Shown here: positions 43,820-53,576 of the stretch, in pieces
Layout: each line of letters opens with the position of its first letter
Position numbering within the stretch: position 1 is the first letter of the stretch
Source: CBDFKF01 sp965248765
GTDB lineage: Bacteria; Pseudomonadota; Alphaproteobacteria; VGEJ01
Assembly (NCBI GenBank): GCA_965248765.1
Contig: CBDFKF010000004.1
Span: forward strand, 1,550,001 to 1,614,000
Length of the DNA stretch: 64,000 nt
Reading direction: 5' to 3'
Notes under the pieces: model-generated
What the model was told of the DNA's origin: nothing
What the model saw: only the letters and a program-made list of their open reading frames with translations
Databases searched by the model: none
Position numbers and translations under genes: made by a program

Positions 43820-44758
43820 TCAAGCGGCGGCGGGCGACCGCGCTGGTGGCGCCATCAGGCGAGCCGCCTCGCGCAGACGATAGACGTGCGTGAAGAGCCA
43901 GCGGTTATAGCCGCCCCGGTCCTCTTCGCGCACCCAGGCTTCCACGGCGCCCGCGTTCATCGGGCTGCTGCCGAGCAGGAAATCGCACTGGCGTGTGTCG
44001 GTCAGATCAACCTGCGCCATCTCATCGGAGCTCGCTGGCACATAGATCTCCTGCCATGCCGGCACGGCGAGTCCGGTGAAATCGAGATCGATGTTCTCGA
44101 AATCAGCGGCGTGGCGGCTTGGGTGCACGATGAGCGGCGGGACGTGATAGGCGCGAATCGCCAGATCGGCTCCGTCACGCTCGATGATGTTAGCCGGCCA
44201 GGTGGTGAACTCAGGCGCATCGCGAAAGGACTGGCGCGTGAGCGGATGCAGTGCGCCGGCTGCGGTCGCCGCGAGCCAACGGCTGGATAGCGCCCCCTCG
44301 GCGGCGATCCGCTCATGCGCCGCCTGCTCGAAGGTCTCCTTGATGACGCGGGGGCGCGGCAGCACGACCGAGCGCCAGCCACGGCGGAGACGGCTTAGCG
44401 CGTTCCTCAGCGTGCCGTCGGCCATCACCGTATCGGGAGGCAGGAACAACAGGGCGGCCTCGGCATCCCAGGCCTCCCGTACGGCCATTTGGTACAGCGA
44501 CCACATGCCGTAGTAGCCGGTTTCGACGCTGCCCACTTTCGCGAAGTGCTCGTACGTGCGCAGCACAGTCGGCTCGATCTGCGGGAATAGCGCGTGGTCC
44601 GCTACCGTCCGCCAGTCGGCCTCGGTCGTGAAGAAGCGCCAGCGATCGGGAAGCGTACCCCCGAGGTTGCCACGGCTTAACAGACTGGGGAGCACGGTCT
44701 CGAGGAACGTCTTCGTGTAGGTCTCGCCCCAGAGAAAGGTGATCGCGTGAATCTGCAT
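43820..44758 (-). CDS. Unknown protein, possibly glycosyltransferase-like
   Basis: 312 residues starting MQIHAITFLWGETYTKTFLE. There are no membrane helices or signal peptide. The segments RWRFFTTEADWRTVADHALF, LFLPPDTVMADGTLRNALSR and ADLAIRAYHVPPLIVHPSRH recall nucleotide-sugar-binding and acceptor regions of bacterial glycosyltransferase-like proteins, but no catalytic motif is certain. It is the last gene of a tight minus-strand row (flgL, epimerase, mnmA, this gene). Function unassigned. Confidence 0.5.
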   Translation of the reverse strand: MQIHAITFLWGETYTKTFLETVLPSLLSRGNLGGTLPDRWRFFTTEADWRTVADHALFPQIEPTVLRTYEHFAKVGSVETGYYGMWSLYQMAVREAWDAEAALLFLPPDTVMADGTLRNALSRLRRGWRSVVLPRPRVIKETFEQAAHERIAAEGALSSRWLAATAAGALHPLTRQSFRDAPEFTTWPANIIERDGADLAIRAYHVPPLIVHPSRHAADFENIDLDFTGLAVPAWQEIYVPASSDEMAQVDLTDTRQCDFLLGSSPMNAGAVEAWVREEDRGGYNRWLFTHVYRLREAARLMAPPARSPAAA

Positions 44759-44769
44759 CTACCGGCGCC

Positions 44770-45900
44770 TCACGCTGCGGCACGCACCGGCTCGGCGCGT
44801 GCAATCCAGCCGCCTCCTAGCACCTGCGCGCCGTCGTAAAAGACGCAGGCTTGGCCGGCAGCGATACCGCCCTCCGGCTCGTCGAGGAGGACCTCGGCGC
44901 TGCCGTCGGTGCCCGGGCGACAACGGGCGGGGGCGCCCGGATGCGTGGAACGGAGGCGGACTACGACCGCGACCTCGCCGTGCGGCGGCACGCCAATCCA
45001 ATTGACGTCACGGAGTGCGATGCGCGGGCAGATCAGCGCCTCGCGCGGCCCCACGACGACGCGCCGGCACTCCGGCTCGATGCGCGTGACATAGAGCGGT
45101 GGGCCGCCGCCCAATCGCAGGCCGCGGCGCTGGCCAATCGTGTAATGGATGATGCCGTTGTGGCGGCCGACGACGCGGCCGCCCAGGTCGACGATGTCGC
45201 CCGGCTGTGAGGCGCCCGGCCGCAGCCGCTCGATCGCGGCGGCATAGTCACCGTCGGGCACGAAGCAAATATCCTGACTGTCGGGCTTCGTCGCCACCGG
45301 CAGCGCGAAGTGTTCGGCGAGCGCTCGAGTTTCGGCCTTGGCGAGGTCGCCGAGTGGGAAACGCAGCTCGGCCAGTTCCGATAGCTGCGTTGCGAACAGG
45401 AAGTAGCTCTGGTCGCGATCCGTGTCCTGCGCCCGATGCAGCTCCGGACCGCCGCTCCCCACGCGCCGTCGCACGTAGTGACCGGTCGCAAGAGCGGTGG
45501 CGCCGAGGTCGCGCGCTGCTGCCAGCAGATCGCGGAACTTGACCGTCTGGTTGCACCGAATGCACGGAATGGGGGTCTCGCCGGCCAGGTAGCTGTCGAT
45601 GAAGTCGTCGATCACCGCAGCGCGGAACCGGCGCTCGTAGTCGAGCACGTAGTGGGGAATATCGAGAGTAGCGGCCACCGCACGCGCATCGTGGATGTCG
45701 GCGCCCGCGCAACAGGCGCCGCGGCGGCGGGTTGCGCCGGCATGGTCGTAGAGCTGGAGCGTTATGCCGATAACCTCGAAGCCCTTCGCCTTGAGGAGAG
45801 CTGCCACCACCGAGGAATCGACTCCGCCCGACATCGCTGCGACGACGCGCGCGCCAGCCGGAAGATCGAGAGTCACGTCATCGAGGTCGGGTGCGCCCAT
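44770..45900 (-). CDS. mnmA: tRNA 2-thiouridylase MnmA
   Basis: 376 residues from the ATG at 45900 (MGAPDLDDVTLDLPAGARVV). The PP-loop AAMSGGVDSSVVAALLKAKG binds ATP; the catalytic cysteines are expected in IPCIRCNQTVKF and SQDICFVPDGDY. GHYVRRR is also conserved. It thiolates U34 of tRNAs for Lys, Glu and Gln. An in-frame ATG at 45957 would give a 19-residue extension with no family support. 11 bases upstream of the next gene. Confidence 0.93.
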   Translation of the reverse strand: MGAPDLDDVTLDLPAGARVVAAMSGGVDSSVVAALLKAKGFEVIGITLQLYDHAGATRRRGACCAGADIHDARAVAATLDIPHYVLDYERRFRAAVIDDFIDSYLAGETPIPCIRCNQTVKFRDLLAAARDLGATALATGHYVRRRVGSGGPELHRAQDTDRDQSYFLFATQLSELAELRFPLGDLAKAETRALAEHFALPVATKPDSQDICFVPDGDYAAAIERLRPGASQPGDIVDLGGRVVGRHNGIIHYTIGQRRGLRLGGGPPLYVTRIEPECRRVVVGPREALICPRIALRDVNWIGVPPHGEVAVVVRLRSTHPGAPARCRPGTDGSAEVLLDEPEGGIAAGQACVFYDGAQVLGGGWIARAEPVRAAA

Positions 45901-45960
45901 GGCGGCGGAATATAGGCCTTGTCCATTTTCCCGCAACTGCTGGTCGGCCGTTGCCACGGC

Positions 45961-46974
45961 TCATTCTTCGGCCAGATGGGTGAACCAGGCGCGGGTCGCT
46001 TCAGCAATCGAATCGGGAGTCCAGACCGGGGCCTCGCGCCAGTACTCGATATCGTCGAGTAGCGAGCGAACGCCCTCCTCGATGTCGATCCTCGGGTGCC
46101 ACCCTATGGTCTCCCCGATCTTGTCGACGGCGGCAAAGGTACAGTCCGGCTCCCCCGGCCGTTTCGGGATGTTCACGACCTCCGTGGCACCGAGCAGCTC
46201 GGCGATGTGGTTGATGCTAACCGTGGCGCCACTGCCGACGTTGAAGAAATCGCCGACAATGTCGGCTGCCGCGACGGTTATGAAGGCGCCGACGATATCG
46301 GTGACGAAAGTGAAATCGCGAGTCTGCTTGCCATCGCCGACAATCGTCAGCGGCTTGCCGGCGAGGAGCTGGGCGAGGAAGACACCGAAGACGGCGCCGT
46401 AGGCACCCGAGGTGCGTGCGCGCGGCCCATAGGCGTTGAACAGACGCAGCGAGACGACCGGCAAGCCGAACACCTGACACCAGTGCAGGGCGAGCTGTTC
46501 ACCCAAGTGCTTGGTGAGTGCATAGGGGTATTGCGGGTCGATCGGCGCCGTCTCGGGTGTCGGGAAGCCCTCGGGAATGCCGTAGCAGGAACTCGATGCG
46601 GCGTAGACGAAACGTTGGATGTCCGCTGACCGCGCCGCCTGCAGCACGTTGAACGTCCCGGTTACATTAACGTCGACGTAGTCGCCCGGACGCTCCATCG
46701 ATGGCACGATGTCGGCAAGAGCGGCCAAGTGGAACACACGATCGGCATCGGCGATGGCTGATGCGACCCCTGCACGATCGCGGATGTCGAGCTCATTGAT
46801 CTCGAGCTGCGGATTGTTGTCGTGCTGGCTAAGGTTGCGTCGATGACCGCTTGCTAGGTTGTCGATCACGCGCACCGTTCGCCCGGCTTCGAGCAGGGCA
46901 TCGACGAGGTGCGAGCCGATGAAGCCGGCACCGCCGGTCACGACATCGAGCGTCGACGAACCCGGCTCGGCCAT
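45961..46974 (-). CDS. NAD-dependent epimerase/dehydratase (UDP-sugar epimerase type)
   Basis: 337 residues, extended short-chain dehydrogenase. The dinucleotide site TGGAGFIGSHLVDALLEAG is at residue 12, the catalytic YxxxK is YALTK, and the region VRVIDNLASGHRRNL matches UDP-glucose 4-epimerases. The position between flgL and mnmA is unusual; a role in glycan or flagellin sugar supply is possible but unproven. Starts 20 bases after flgL. Confidence 0.9.
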   Translation of the reverse strand: MAEPGSSTLDVVTGGAGFIGSHLVDALLEAGRTVRVIDNLASGHRRNLSQHDNNPQLEINELDIRDRAGVASAIADADRVFHLAALADIVPSMERPGDYVDVNVTGTFNVLQAARSADIQRFVYAASSSCYGIPEGFPTPETAPIDPQYPYALTKHLGEQLALHWCQVFGLPVVSLRLFNAYGPRARTSGAYGAVFGVFLAQLLAGKPLTIVGDGKQTRDFTFVTDIVGAFITVAAADIVGDFFNVGSGATVSINHIAELLGATEVVNIPKRPGEPDCTFAAVDKIGETIGWHPRIDIEEGVRSLLDDIEYWREAPVWTPDSIAEATRAWFTHLAEE

Positions 46975-46994
46975 TCGGTAGCGCCCTCACGCGG

Positions 46995-47972
46995 CTAGAG
47001 GAAATTAATGAGCGACAGCGAGGTCAGGCGACTATAGACCTGGAACGAGGCTTCGAGCGCGATTTGATCGAGGTTCAGCTGCGAGATCGCCTGGGCCGCG
47101 TTCACGTCTTCGATATCAGATATGAAAATGGCCACGAAGGTCAGGTTCTTGTCCTGCCGATCCTGGGTATCTTCGAGCGTTGCCTGGTTCAGTCCATTCT
47201 GCGCGGCCGCTTGATTGAGTGTATCGAATGCCGCTGTTGCCCCCGCCAGCTCGTTAGTCAGAAATGTCCGCTGGTTGCCGGTCAGCGGCGTGGTGAACGG
47301 CCCGTCGGAGATCTCGCCGGTGGGCACATTGGCGATGTCGGTGGGATTGTTTCCGGCATCGAACTGCATGATCCGCCGCAGCACCTGCATCAGGTCGGCG
47401 GCGACGTCGTCGGCGCGCACCCCGAAGTCGAGCGTCAGACCATCGTCGATCTCGGCCTGGCGGACGATCTGGTTGTTGTCGAAGATGCCGGCGATGCTGG
47501 TAACGACGGCAGGGTCTTCGAGCTGGTTTGGACTGGAGATGTTGACCGGCGCGGCGTCGGTGCGCGTGCCGCCGAAGATGAAGCGGCCGTTGTCCTTGGT
47601 ATTCAACAGGCTAATCACTTCGTCGAAGATGACGTCGAGCTCGGCGCGCAAGCCAACCGAGGAATCGACAGCGAGCGCGCCGATGACGGCCTGGCGCACT
47701 CGCTGCGCGGCGTCGCCCAGCGCCAGCAGTGTGACGTCGTAGATATCGAGGCGGCGCTCCATATCGAGGTTCGCCTGCTTGAACTGCTCGAGGCGCGACT
47801 GGGTCGTCTTGGCCACGCTGAGGGTGCCGATGTCGCGGGCGATACCTCGGTACTCGTTGGTCTTCAAGCCGCTCGCGACCTGCTCTTGGTCGCGGAATAG
47901 CCGCTCCTCGTTGCGCAGTGTCTCGCGCAACAGGATTGCGTTCTGGGCAAAGGTCGAGACGCGGGTCGGCAT
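46995..47972 (-). CDS. flgL: Flagellar hook-filament junction protein FlgL-like
   Basis: 325 residues. The N-terminal coiled coil MPTRVSTFAQNAILLRETLR and the C-terminal coil QAISQLNLDQIALEASFQVY match FlgL/flagellin ends; the middle has DNGRFIFGGTRTDAAPVN. FlgL sits at the hook-filament junction of the flagellum. It is the only clearly full-length structural gene in this flagellar block. 23 bases downstream of the flgK fragment. Confidence 0.88.
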   Translation of the reverse strand: MPTRVSTFAQNAILLRETLRNEERLFRDQEQVASGLKTNEYRGIARDIGTLSVAKTTQSRLEQFKQANLDMERRLDIYDVTLLALGDAAQRVRQAVIGALAVDSSVGLRAELDVIFDEVISLLNTKDNGRFIFGGTRTDAAPVNISSPNQLEDPAVVTSIAGIFDNNQIVRQAEIDDGLTLDFGVRADDVAADLMQVLRRIMQFDAGNNPTDIANVPTGEISDGPFTTPLTGNQRTFLTNELAGATAAFDTLNQAAAQNGLNQATLEDTQDRQDKNLTFVAIFISDIEDVNAAQAISQLNLDQIALEASFQVYSRLTSLSLINFL

Positions 47973-47995
47973 CGCTTATATCTCTTCTTTTCGCA

Positions 47996-48935
47996 TTAAC
48001 CGGTGATCTGCAGCAGCACTTCGAACATCTCGCGCGCGGTCGTGATCATGCGTGCCGCCGCATTGAAGGCGTTTTGGAACAGCACCATGTTGCCGAGTTC
48101 CTCGTCGAGGTTGACGCCGGAGATCTGACTGATGCGGACCTCGAGCGCGACTTCGAGTGCCTCGGTGTCACTTTCCAGCGAGCTGACCTGCTCGGCGCGC
48201 ACGGCGATGTCGGAGATGACGTTGGTGCCGTAGTCGGTAAGGCTGCCGGTGAACGCGCTCAGATTGCCGCCCGCTTTGAAGCTCACGGCTTCATCGGCGA
48301 TCGCCTGCAGGGCCAGCGCCCCGCGGCCGTCGCCGACCGTCAGGGCCGGCTGCCCTGTTGTTACGTCGAGCTTGGCCAGCGAGAACAGGTTGGTGTTGGT
48401 GAAGAAAGCATCCTTGACCTTCACGTCCGACGCCGCATCGGCGATGAAGTTACGGCCGATCCCGAACAGCGTCGTCGCGGACACGCCTGTGCCGCCACGG
48501 TCGGTGGTGTCACTCACGACGGCCAGGTTGAAGTCGAGATGCGTCGTTGCTGGCGTGAAGACCAGAGCCCCGTCGGTATAGAGTGCGAACTGGCCGACCC
48601 CTGTGAAGTCGGTGTTGAGCTGGTTCAGGATGTCCTGAAAGGTGGCGCCGGCGAGCGGGAAGGTGATGGTGGAGTCGACGGCGATCTCGCTGTTGGGCCC
48701 GAGAAGCTGAAGGCGAAAGGCCTCACCGGCGGTAAAACCGTGCGCTTCGGTCGCGCTCAAGCCGGTGTCGGAATGCGAGTTGACGGTGGCCTCCACCAGA
48801 TCGTTGAGGCCGAAGAAATGGGCGAAACCGCGGCCGCTACGGCTGCTCGGTGTCGTCGCATCCTGCAGCGTGGCCACGCCTGTGGACCCGGCTGGGGCCT
48901 GGAAGGTAAGAACGCCACCGACCAGCAGCATGCTG
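47996..48935 (-). pseudogene. flgK: Flagellar hook-associated protein FlgK, C-terminal fragment
   Basis: About 312 codons remain, from MLLVGGVLTFQAPAG to the C-terminal coil MVLFQNAFNAAARMITTARE and MFEVLLQITG, which is characteristic of FlgK/FlgE-type ends. An intact alphaproteobacterial FlgK is roughly twice as long; everything before about 48935 is missing and replaced by the fliK-like sequence in opposite orientation. The frame stays open to 49171 but that part is antisense-like. Without an N-terminus it cannot work. Confidence 0.82.
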
Positions 48936-48943
48936 CCCGCGCC

Positions 48944-50934
48944 GGCGAGGCCGCTGCCGTGCTGCCGCCGGCGCCGGCGGTCTCGCTTTCGGCGTCGCTG
49001 CTGGGCTTGGTCGAAGGTGCGCGCCTCGAGGCGGTTGTCATCGCCGACGGCGGCGCCGGTCATCCGGTGCTGCAAGCGCCCAATGCGACATTCGTTGCCG
49101 ACACTGCTGTGCCACTCGCTCCCGGTGCCCGCCTCGCGATCCAGGTCGTCGGCACGGGCGCATCCGTGCACGGAGTGATCGTCTCAAATGATGACGCGGC
49201 TCTCCACCCGCCGAGACCCATCGATCTGATCCTGACAAGCCTCGGTACGCCACCCGGAGCGGCCTCCGTCGAGCGTGCTCATCATCCGCCGACCGGTCCC
49301 CTGGCGCTGGCCGGCCCGGCAATCGGCGTTACGGTCACGGCGCAAGCCTTGGGGGCGGTCGGTGCTCCAGCTGCCGGCCCGGGGCAGCCGTGGATCCCCA
49401 TCCCTCGAGCCCGGCACAGAGATTGGTGCTGCGGGTACTCGGGCTCGCGGTGCCGTCGGGACCGGCCGGCACCCGCGGACTCGTCAATGTCGCGCCGGAG
49501 GCGCTGGCTGCTGCACAGGCGATAGCCAGCGGCCAACCGGCCGCCACCGCCGCTGTGTCCCGCGGTGCCGCCGCTGCTGGCCCGAGCCCGGGTGGGATCG
49601 GCCAGAACGCGGGGCAGGGCGGGCGAGCCGCGACGACGCTGACCGCGACGAGCAGCGCGCCGCCGCCGGTCCCCTCAGCGACGGGCGAAGGGCCAACTGG
49701 GCCAGGCGATTCATTGACCAGGGTGCCCACGACACCCGCCTCGACGCTCGCGACAACGTTGGCGGCCCCGGGCCAACGGCCTTCGACGTCGGGAACGGCG
49801 CCTGCAGTGGGCACCGAGACTGCAGCGCCTGGCAGGGGCGCGTCGTCTCCCGCCGGCGCCGCCGGCTAACAGCCTCCGGTCTCGGGTGCCCCGCCGGCAG
49901 TTGGCTCGGAGGCTGCTGTGGCTGGCCGGGGCACGCCGCCTCCTACAGGTGCCGGCGTGGCTGCGGGCGTGGTCGGCCGATCGGCTCCCGGCGCGGGCGG
50001 CGAAGCCCGCGCGGAGTTTGCCGCGGCCCCAAGTGGCGGTGCAGCTACGCCGCCTGCCGCCACTCCAACCACACACGGGCCATTGCTATCCGGCCTTGTC
50101 ATCGCCGAAGGGGCGGAAAGGCGTACGCTCGTGCGCACCCAGGCCGGTCTGATCTCGGTCGACACCGAGCTGGAGCTCAAGCCTGGCACCAACATCAACT
50201 TTGAAATCCTGCAACGCGCCGCGCCGGCCACGCCCGCGTTGCCGGCAACGGCGCCGCCGGGCACTGTGCTGACGGCGTTCGCGCACGAGTGGCCGGCGCT
50301 GAGGGAGATGGCGGAGTTGGTGCAGGCCGCTAACCCGCAGGCCGCGAGCCACTTCCTGAGCAACGTGCCGACGATGAACAGCCGCCTTGCTGTCAATGTC
50401 CTTTTCTTCGTCGCGGCGCTGCGTGGCGGCGACCTACGCGGCTGGCTCGGCGGCGAGGCTGTGCGCACGCTGGAACGCCTTGGGCGCGGCGCGTTGGTCA
50501 CCAGATTGAGCGAGGACGCGGCGCAGCTCGGCCGTCTGCTCGATGAGCTCGTCAGCGGCGACTGACGTGCGCTCCTGTTCCCCTTCCTGCATGACGATCG
50601 GCTCGAGCAGGTCCGTATGTTCATGCAAAATCGCCGCCGCGATGACGGCGACGCACCGGAGGAAGTTCGCTTCCTGATCGACCTTGATATGAGCGCGCTG
50701 GGGGCCCTGCAGCTCGACGGGCTGGTTCACGGCAAGCGCTTCGATCTGATGGTGCGCAGCCACACCGACATGCCCGAGCCCGTGCGGATCGAAATCACCC
50801 GTATTTTCGAGGAAGCCATCGCTGCAACCGGCATGACGGGGAGCATATTTTTCCAGACGGTCAGCGAATTCGCGGTTTCGCCGTTAGACGACGTCAGGCG
50901 CCAAGGCAGCGGCTCCGGCGAGGTGATCGCGTGA
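48944..50934 (+). pseudogene. fliK: Flagellar hook-length control protein FliK-like, multiply broken
   Basis: Coding character begins near 48944 without a start (VSLSASLLGLVEGARLEAVV, then GARLAIQVVGTGASVHGVIV). A frameshift near 49395 leads to the next phase (LVLRVLGLAVPSG), which then runs on through two in-frame stops: TAA at 49867-49869 and TGA at 50563-50565. The second stands between LVSGD and RALLFPFLHDDRLEQVRMFM, where FliK-type C-termini have tryptophan, so TGG has become TGA. The middle is rich in Pro, Ala and Gly as in FliK. The 5' end is fused to the flgK remnant. Confidence 0.75.
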
Positions 50935-50992
50935 GGCTCTTGCCGAGTTGATCGCTGACCGCGATCGTCGCGCGCGACTGAAAACGTGCGTC

Positions 50993-51421
50993 TTAGCGCG
51001 CGGTTTCGCGCCGGGACCGGTTGTGCATGACCAGGCCGATTTCGTCGAGGAGAGCTTGTTCGCGGCGCGCCGCCGCGAGCTCGGCGCGCGCCTCGCGAAG
51101 GCGGGCGGCGGTCTCGTAACGCTTGAAGTCGCGATACGCTTCGTTGACCTCGTTGCGGGCGTGGCCCACAGCCACGTCCGTCTCAGCCAGCGATGTCTCA
51201 ATGCCGTCGCGCCGCTCGATCGCCGCGGCGGCGTAACTGCTGTAGATGAATGCCGCCTCTTCCGAACTTGCCGCAACTCGTTGTTCAGCGGCAATCTCTC
51301 GTTCCAGATCGCGTACCTCGGCCAGAAGCTCGGCGTGGCGCCGCTCGGCCGCCGCGAGCTCCCGGCGCCGCTCGTCGAGTCGCCCCTCATGTAAACGAAT
51401 TAATCCGGTGAGAGCCTTCAC
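50993..51421 (-). CDS. fliJ: Flagellar protein FliJ-like
   Basis: 142 residues from GTG 51421, which overlaps the fliI stop as GTGA. The protein is almost entirely charged coiled coil (LIRLHEGRLDERRRELAAAE, AEVRDLEREIAAEQRVAASS), as expected for the FliJ stalk of the flagellar export ATPase. The frame is open, but the partner fliI is broken, so it is likely useless or free to drift. Confidence 0.68.
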   Translation of the reverse strand: MKALTGLIRLHEGRLDERRRELAAAERRHAELLAEVRDLEREIAAEQRVAASSEEAAFIYSSYAAAAIERRDGIETSLAETDVAVGHARNEVNEAYRDFKRYETAARLREARAELAAARREQALLDEIGLVMHNRSRRETAR

Positions 51422-52627
51422 GCGGCGTCTCCGATGTTCTCGCTGCACTCCATCATCGCCAAGAGACGGTCAAAGCCGTCGGCCAGCGAATGGGTCTCGT
51501 CAGGCGCCTGCTTTAGGAAGTCTTCCAACAGCGGGTGATAGCGTATTGCTTCGTCGACGGCGGGATCGGTTCCGCTGCGATAGGCGCCGAGGCGGATCAT
51601 CTCGGCCATATCCTGATACGAGGCCATCAGTATCCGCGCGCGGGCGATCGCCGCGGTCTCGGTCTCGCCGTTGTAGCCCGGCATCGTGCGCGACAAGCTC
51701 CGCAAGACGTCGATCGGCGGGTATCGACCGCGCTCGGCGATAGTGCGATCAAGGATGATGTGCCCATCGAGGATTCCGCGCACGGCATCGGAGATCGGCT
51801 CGTTGTAGTCATCGCCCTCCACCAACACCGCGAAAACGCCCGTGATGGTGCCGCGATCGACGCCTGGTCCGGCACGCTCCAGGAGTTTTGGTAGCTCGGC
51901 GAAGACGGTGGGCGTATAGCCTTTGCTCGCTGGCGGCTCGCCGCCCGAGAGGCCGATCTCACGCTGCGACATTCGCGAACCGCGTAATGCTGTCGATCAT
52001 GCACAACACATCGGCGCCGCGGTCGCGGAAAAACTCAGCGAGGCTGAGCGTGAGGTAGGCTGCTTGGCGGCGCATCAGCGCCGATTCGTCGGATGTCGCG
52101 ACCACGACGAATGCTACGGGCCATGCCTTCGGGTCCGAGGATGTCCTGAATGAACTCTTGGACCTCGCGCCCGCGTTCGCCGACCAGGCCAACGATGGTC
52201 ACATCCGAGACGGTGTTGCGCGCGAGCATGGCCAACAGCACCGATTTGCCAACCCCAGAACCCGAGAACACGCCCATCCGTTGGCCCCGGCAACAAGTGA
52301 CGAAGGTGTTGAGCGCCCGCATGCCGAGATCGATCCGTTCGCGCACGCGCTGGCGTTGATTGGCTGGCGGCGGGGTGCCGCGAAGGGCATAACCGTCGAT
52401 CCCCTTCTTCAGCGGGCCGCGCCCATCCATCGGCTCGCCCATGGCGTTGACGACGCGCCCCAGCCAGCTCGCGTCGGTACGAAGCGGCCACCGCGTCCGA
52501 GGATCTCGCGCCGCGAACCGATGCTGACGCTGTTCTCCAGTCCCGCGACCTCAACCAGCAACCCCTGGATCGACGCTACGCGCTCGTAGCGTACATAGTC
52601 GGGCAGGCGGTCTAGCTCCGCGGTTAT
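51418..52627 (-). pseudogene. fliI: Flagellar export ATPase FliI, degenerate
   Basis: Pieces in order on the minus strand: ITAELDRLPDYVRYERVASI at the 5' end; SWLGRVVNAMGEPMDGRGP with Walker A SGSGVGKSVLLAML; VVVATSDESALMRRQAAYLT with Walker B DVLCMIDSITRF; and REIGLSGGEPPASKGYTPTV to the C-terminus. About 40 residues are missing between the first two pieces (near 52470), one base is gained near 52100 (SIR instead of SVV) and one near 51970 (an extra A after GCG). The start codon seems to be ATA (52627) where ATG is expected. Not functional. Confidence 0.85.
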
Positions 52628-52699
52628 GCTCTACACGGTAGTGCTCCTGCGCGTCGTCCGACGTGCGCCGGCAGCGACGGCAAACCCAAGGCGCTGGCT

Positions 52700-52838
52700 T
52701 GACAGTGGGCGGTTATGATTAAGGAATAGTGAATAGTCGCCGAAGCGCTGGCGTCGCGCATGTGACCGCGTTGCAACCCTTTGTTAACCCGCCTAGATTA
52801 CCTTTACAGTTAACGTCCTTCAAATTACGAGGCGCGTC
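52700..52838 (+). promoter_or_regulatory. ctrA upstream region with TTAA-type half sites
   Basis: The otherwise GC-rich sequence becomes AT-rich: GTTAAC occurs at 52783-52788 and again at 52809-52814, and TTAAGGAATAGTGAA near 52718 and TTAACGTCCTTCAAA at 52811 approximate the CtrA site TTAA-N7-TTAA with two or fewer mismatches in the second half. In Caulobacter and relatives CtrA regulates its own promoter, so autoregulation is reasonable. Confidence 0.4.
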
Positions 52839-53546
52839 ATGCGCGTTCTTCTGGTCGAGGACGACCTACCCACCGCACGTAGTGTCGAACTCATGCTCAC
52901 GGGCGAGGGCTACAACGTCTACACCACCGATCTCGGTGAAGAAGGGCTCGATCTCGGCAAGCTCTACGACTACGACATCATTCTGCTCGACCTCAACCTG
53001 CCGGACATGCACGGCTTTGACGTGCTGCGCAAGCTCCGGCTGGCCAAGGTACAAACGCCCATACTGATCCTCTCGGGGCTCGGCGAAGTCGAGGACAAGG
53101 TCAAAGGGCTGGGGTATGGGGCCGACGATTACCTCACCAAGCCATTCGACAAGACCGAGCTGGTTGCCCGGATCAACGCCGTTGTGCGGCGCTCGAAGGG
53201 CCATGCCGAGTCGGTGATCCGGACCGGACGGCTTGACATCAACCTCGATACGCGCGCGGTAACCGTTGACGGGCAACCACTGCACCTGACCGGCAAGGAA
53301 TATGGCATCCTCGAGCTGCTGAGCTTGCGCAAGGGAACGACGCTCACCAAGGAGATGTTCCTCAACCACCTGTATGGCGGCATGGACGAGCCGGAGGTCA
53401 AGATCATCGATGTCTTCGTCTGCAAGCTTCGCAAGAAGCTCGCGGCCGGAACCGGCGGCGACCACTACATTGAGACGGTGTGGGGTCGGGGCTACGTCCT
53501 GCGCGATCCAGTCCCACAAAGCGAAGAAGACGTCGCGGTGGCCTAA
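52839..53546 (+). CDS. ctrA: Cell-cycle response regulator CtrA
   Basis: 235 residues. Receiver domain with acidic residues E7, D8 and D9, phospho-acceptor D51 in DIILLDLNLPDM, then PILILSGLGEVEDKVKGLGY and KPFDKTELVARINAVVRRSKG. The OmpR-type DNA-binding domain has the CtrA-typical DINLDTRAVTVDGQPLHLTG, YGILELLSLRKGTTLTKEMF and HYIETVWGRGYVLRDP. CtrA controls replication, division and motility genes in alphaproteobacteria. Its neighbour chpT supplies its phosphate. Confidence 0.95.
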   Translation: MRVLLVEDDLPTARSVELMLTGEGYNVYTTDLGEEGLDLGKLYDYDIILLDLNLPDMHGFDVLRKLRLAKVQTPILILSGLGEVEDKVKGLGYGADDYLTKPFDKTELVARINAVVRRSKGHAESVIRTGRLDINLDTRAVTVDGQPLHLTGKEYGILELLSLRKGTTLTKEMFLNHLYGGMDEPEVKIIDVFVCKLRKKLAAGTGGDHYIETVWGRGYVLRDPVPQSEEDVAVA

Positions 53547-53576
53547 GCGCCGCGACCGGACACTCCTGCCGACATA

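Noticed and set aside
47918..48930. Plus-strand frame antisense to flgL and flgK
   Set aside because: The frame is only coding from about 48944; earlier residues are the shadow of the flgK fragment.
17692..50934. Idea that TGA codes for Trp in this organism
   Set aside because: Intact genes such as hsp20 and the formate dehydrogenase beta subunit end with TGA, and the affected genes have other defects or are isolated, so decay is simpler.
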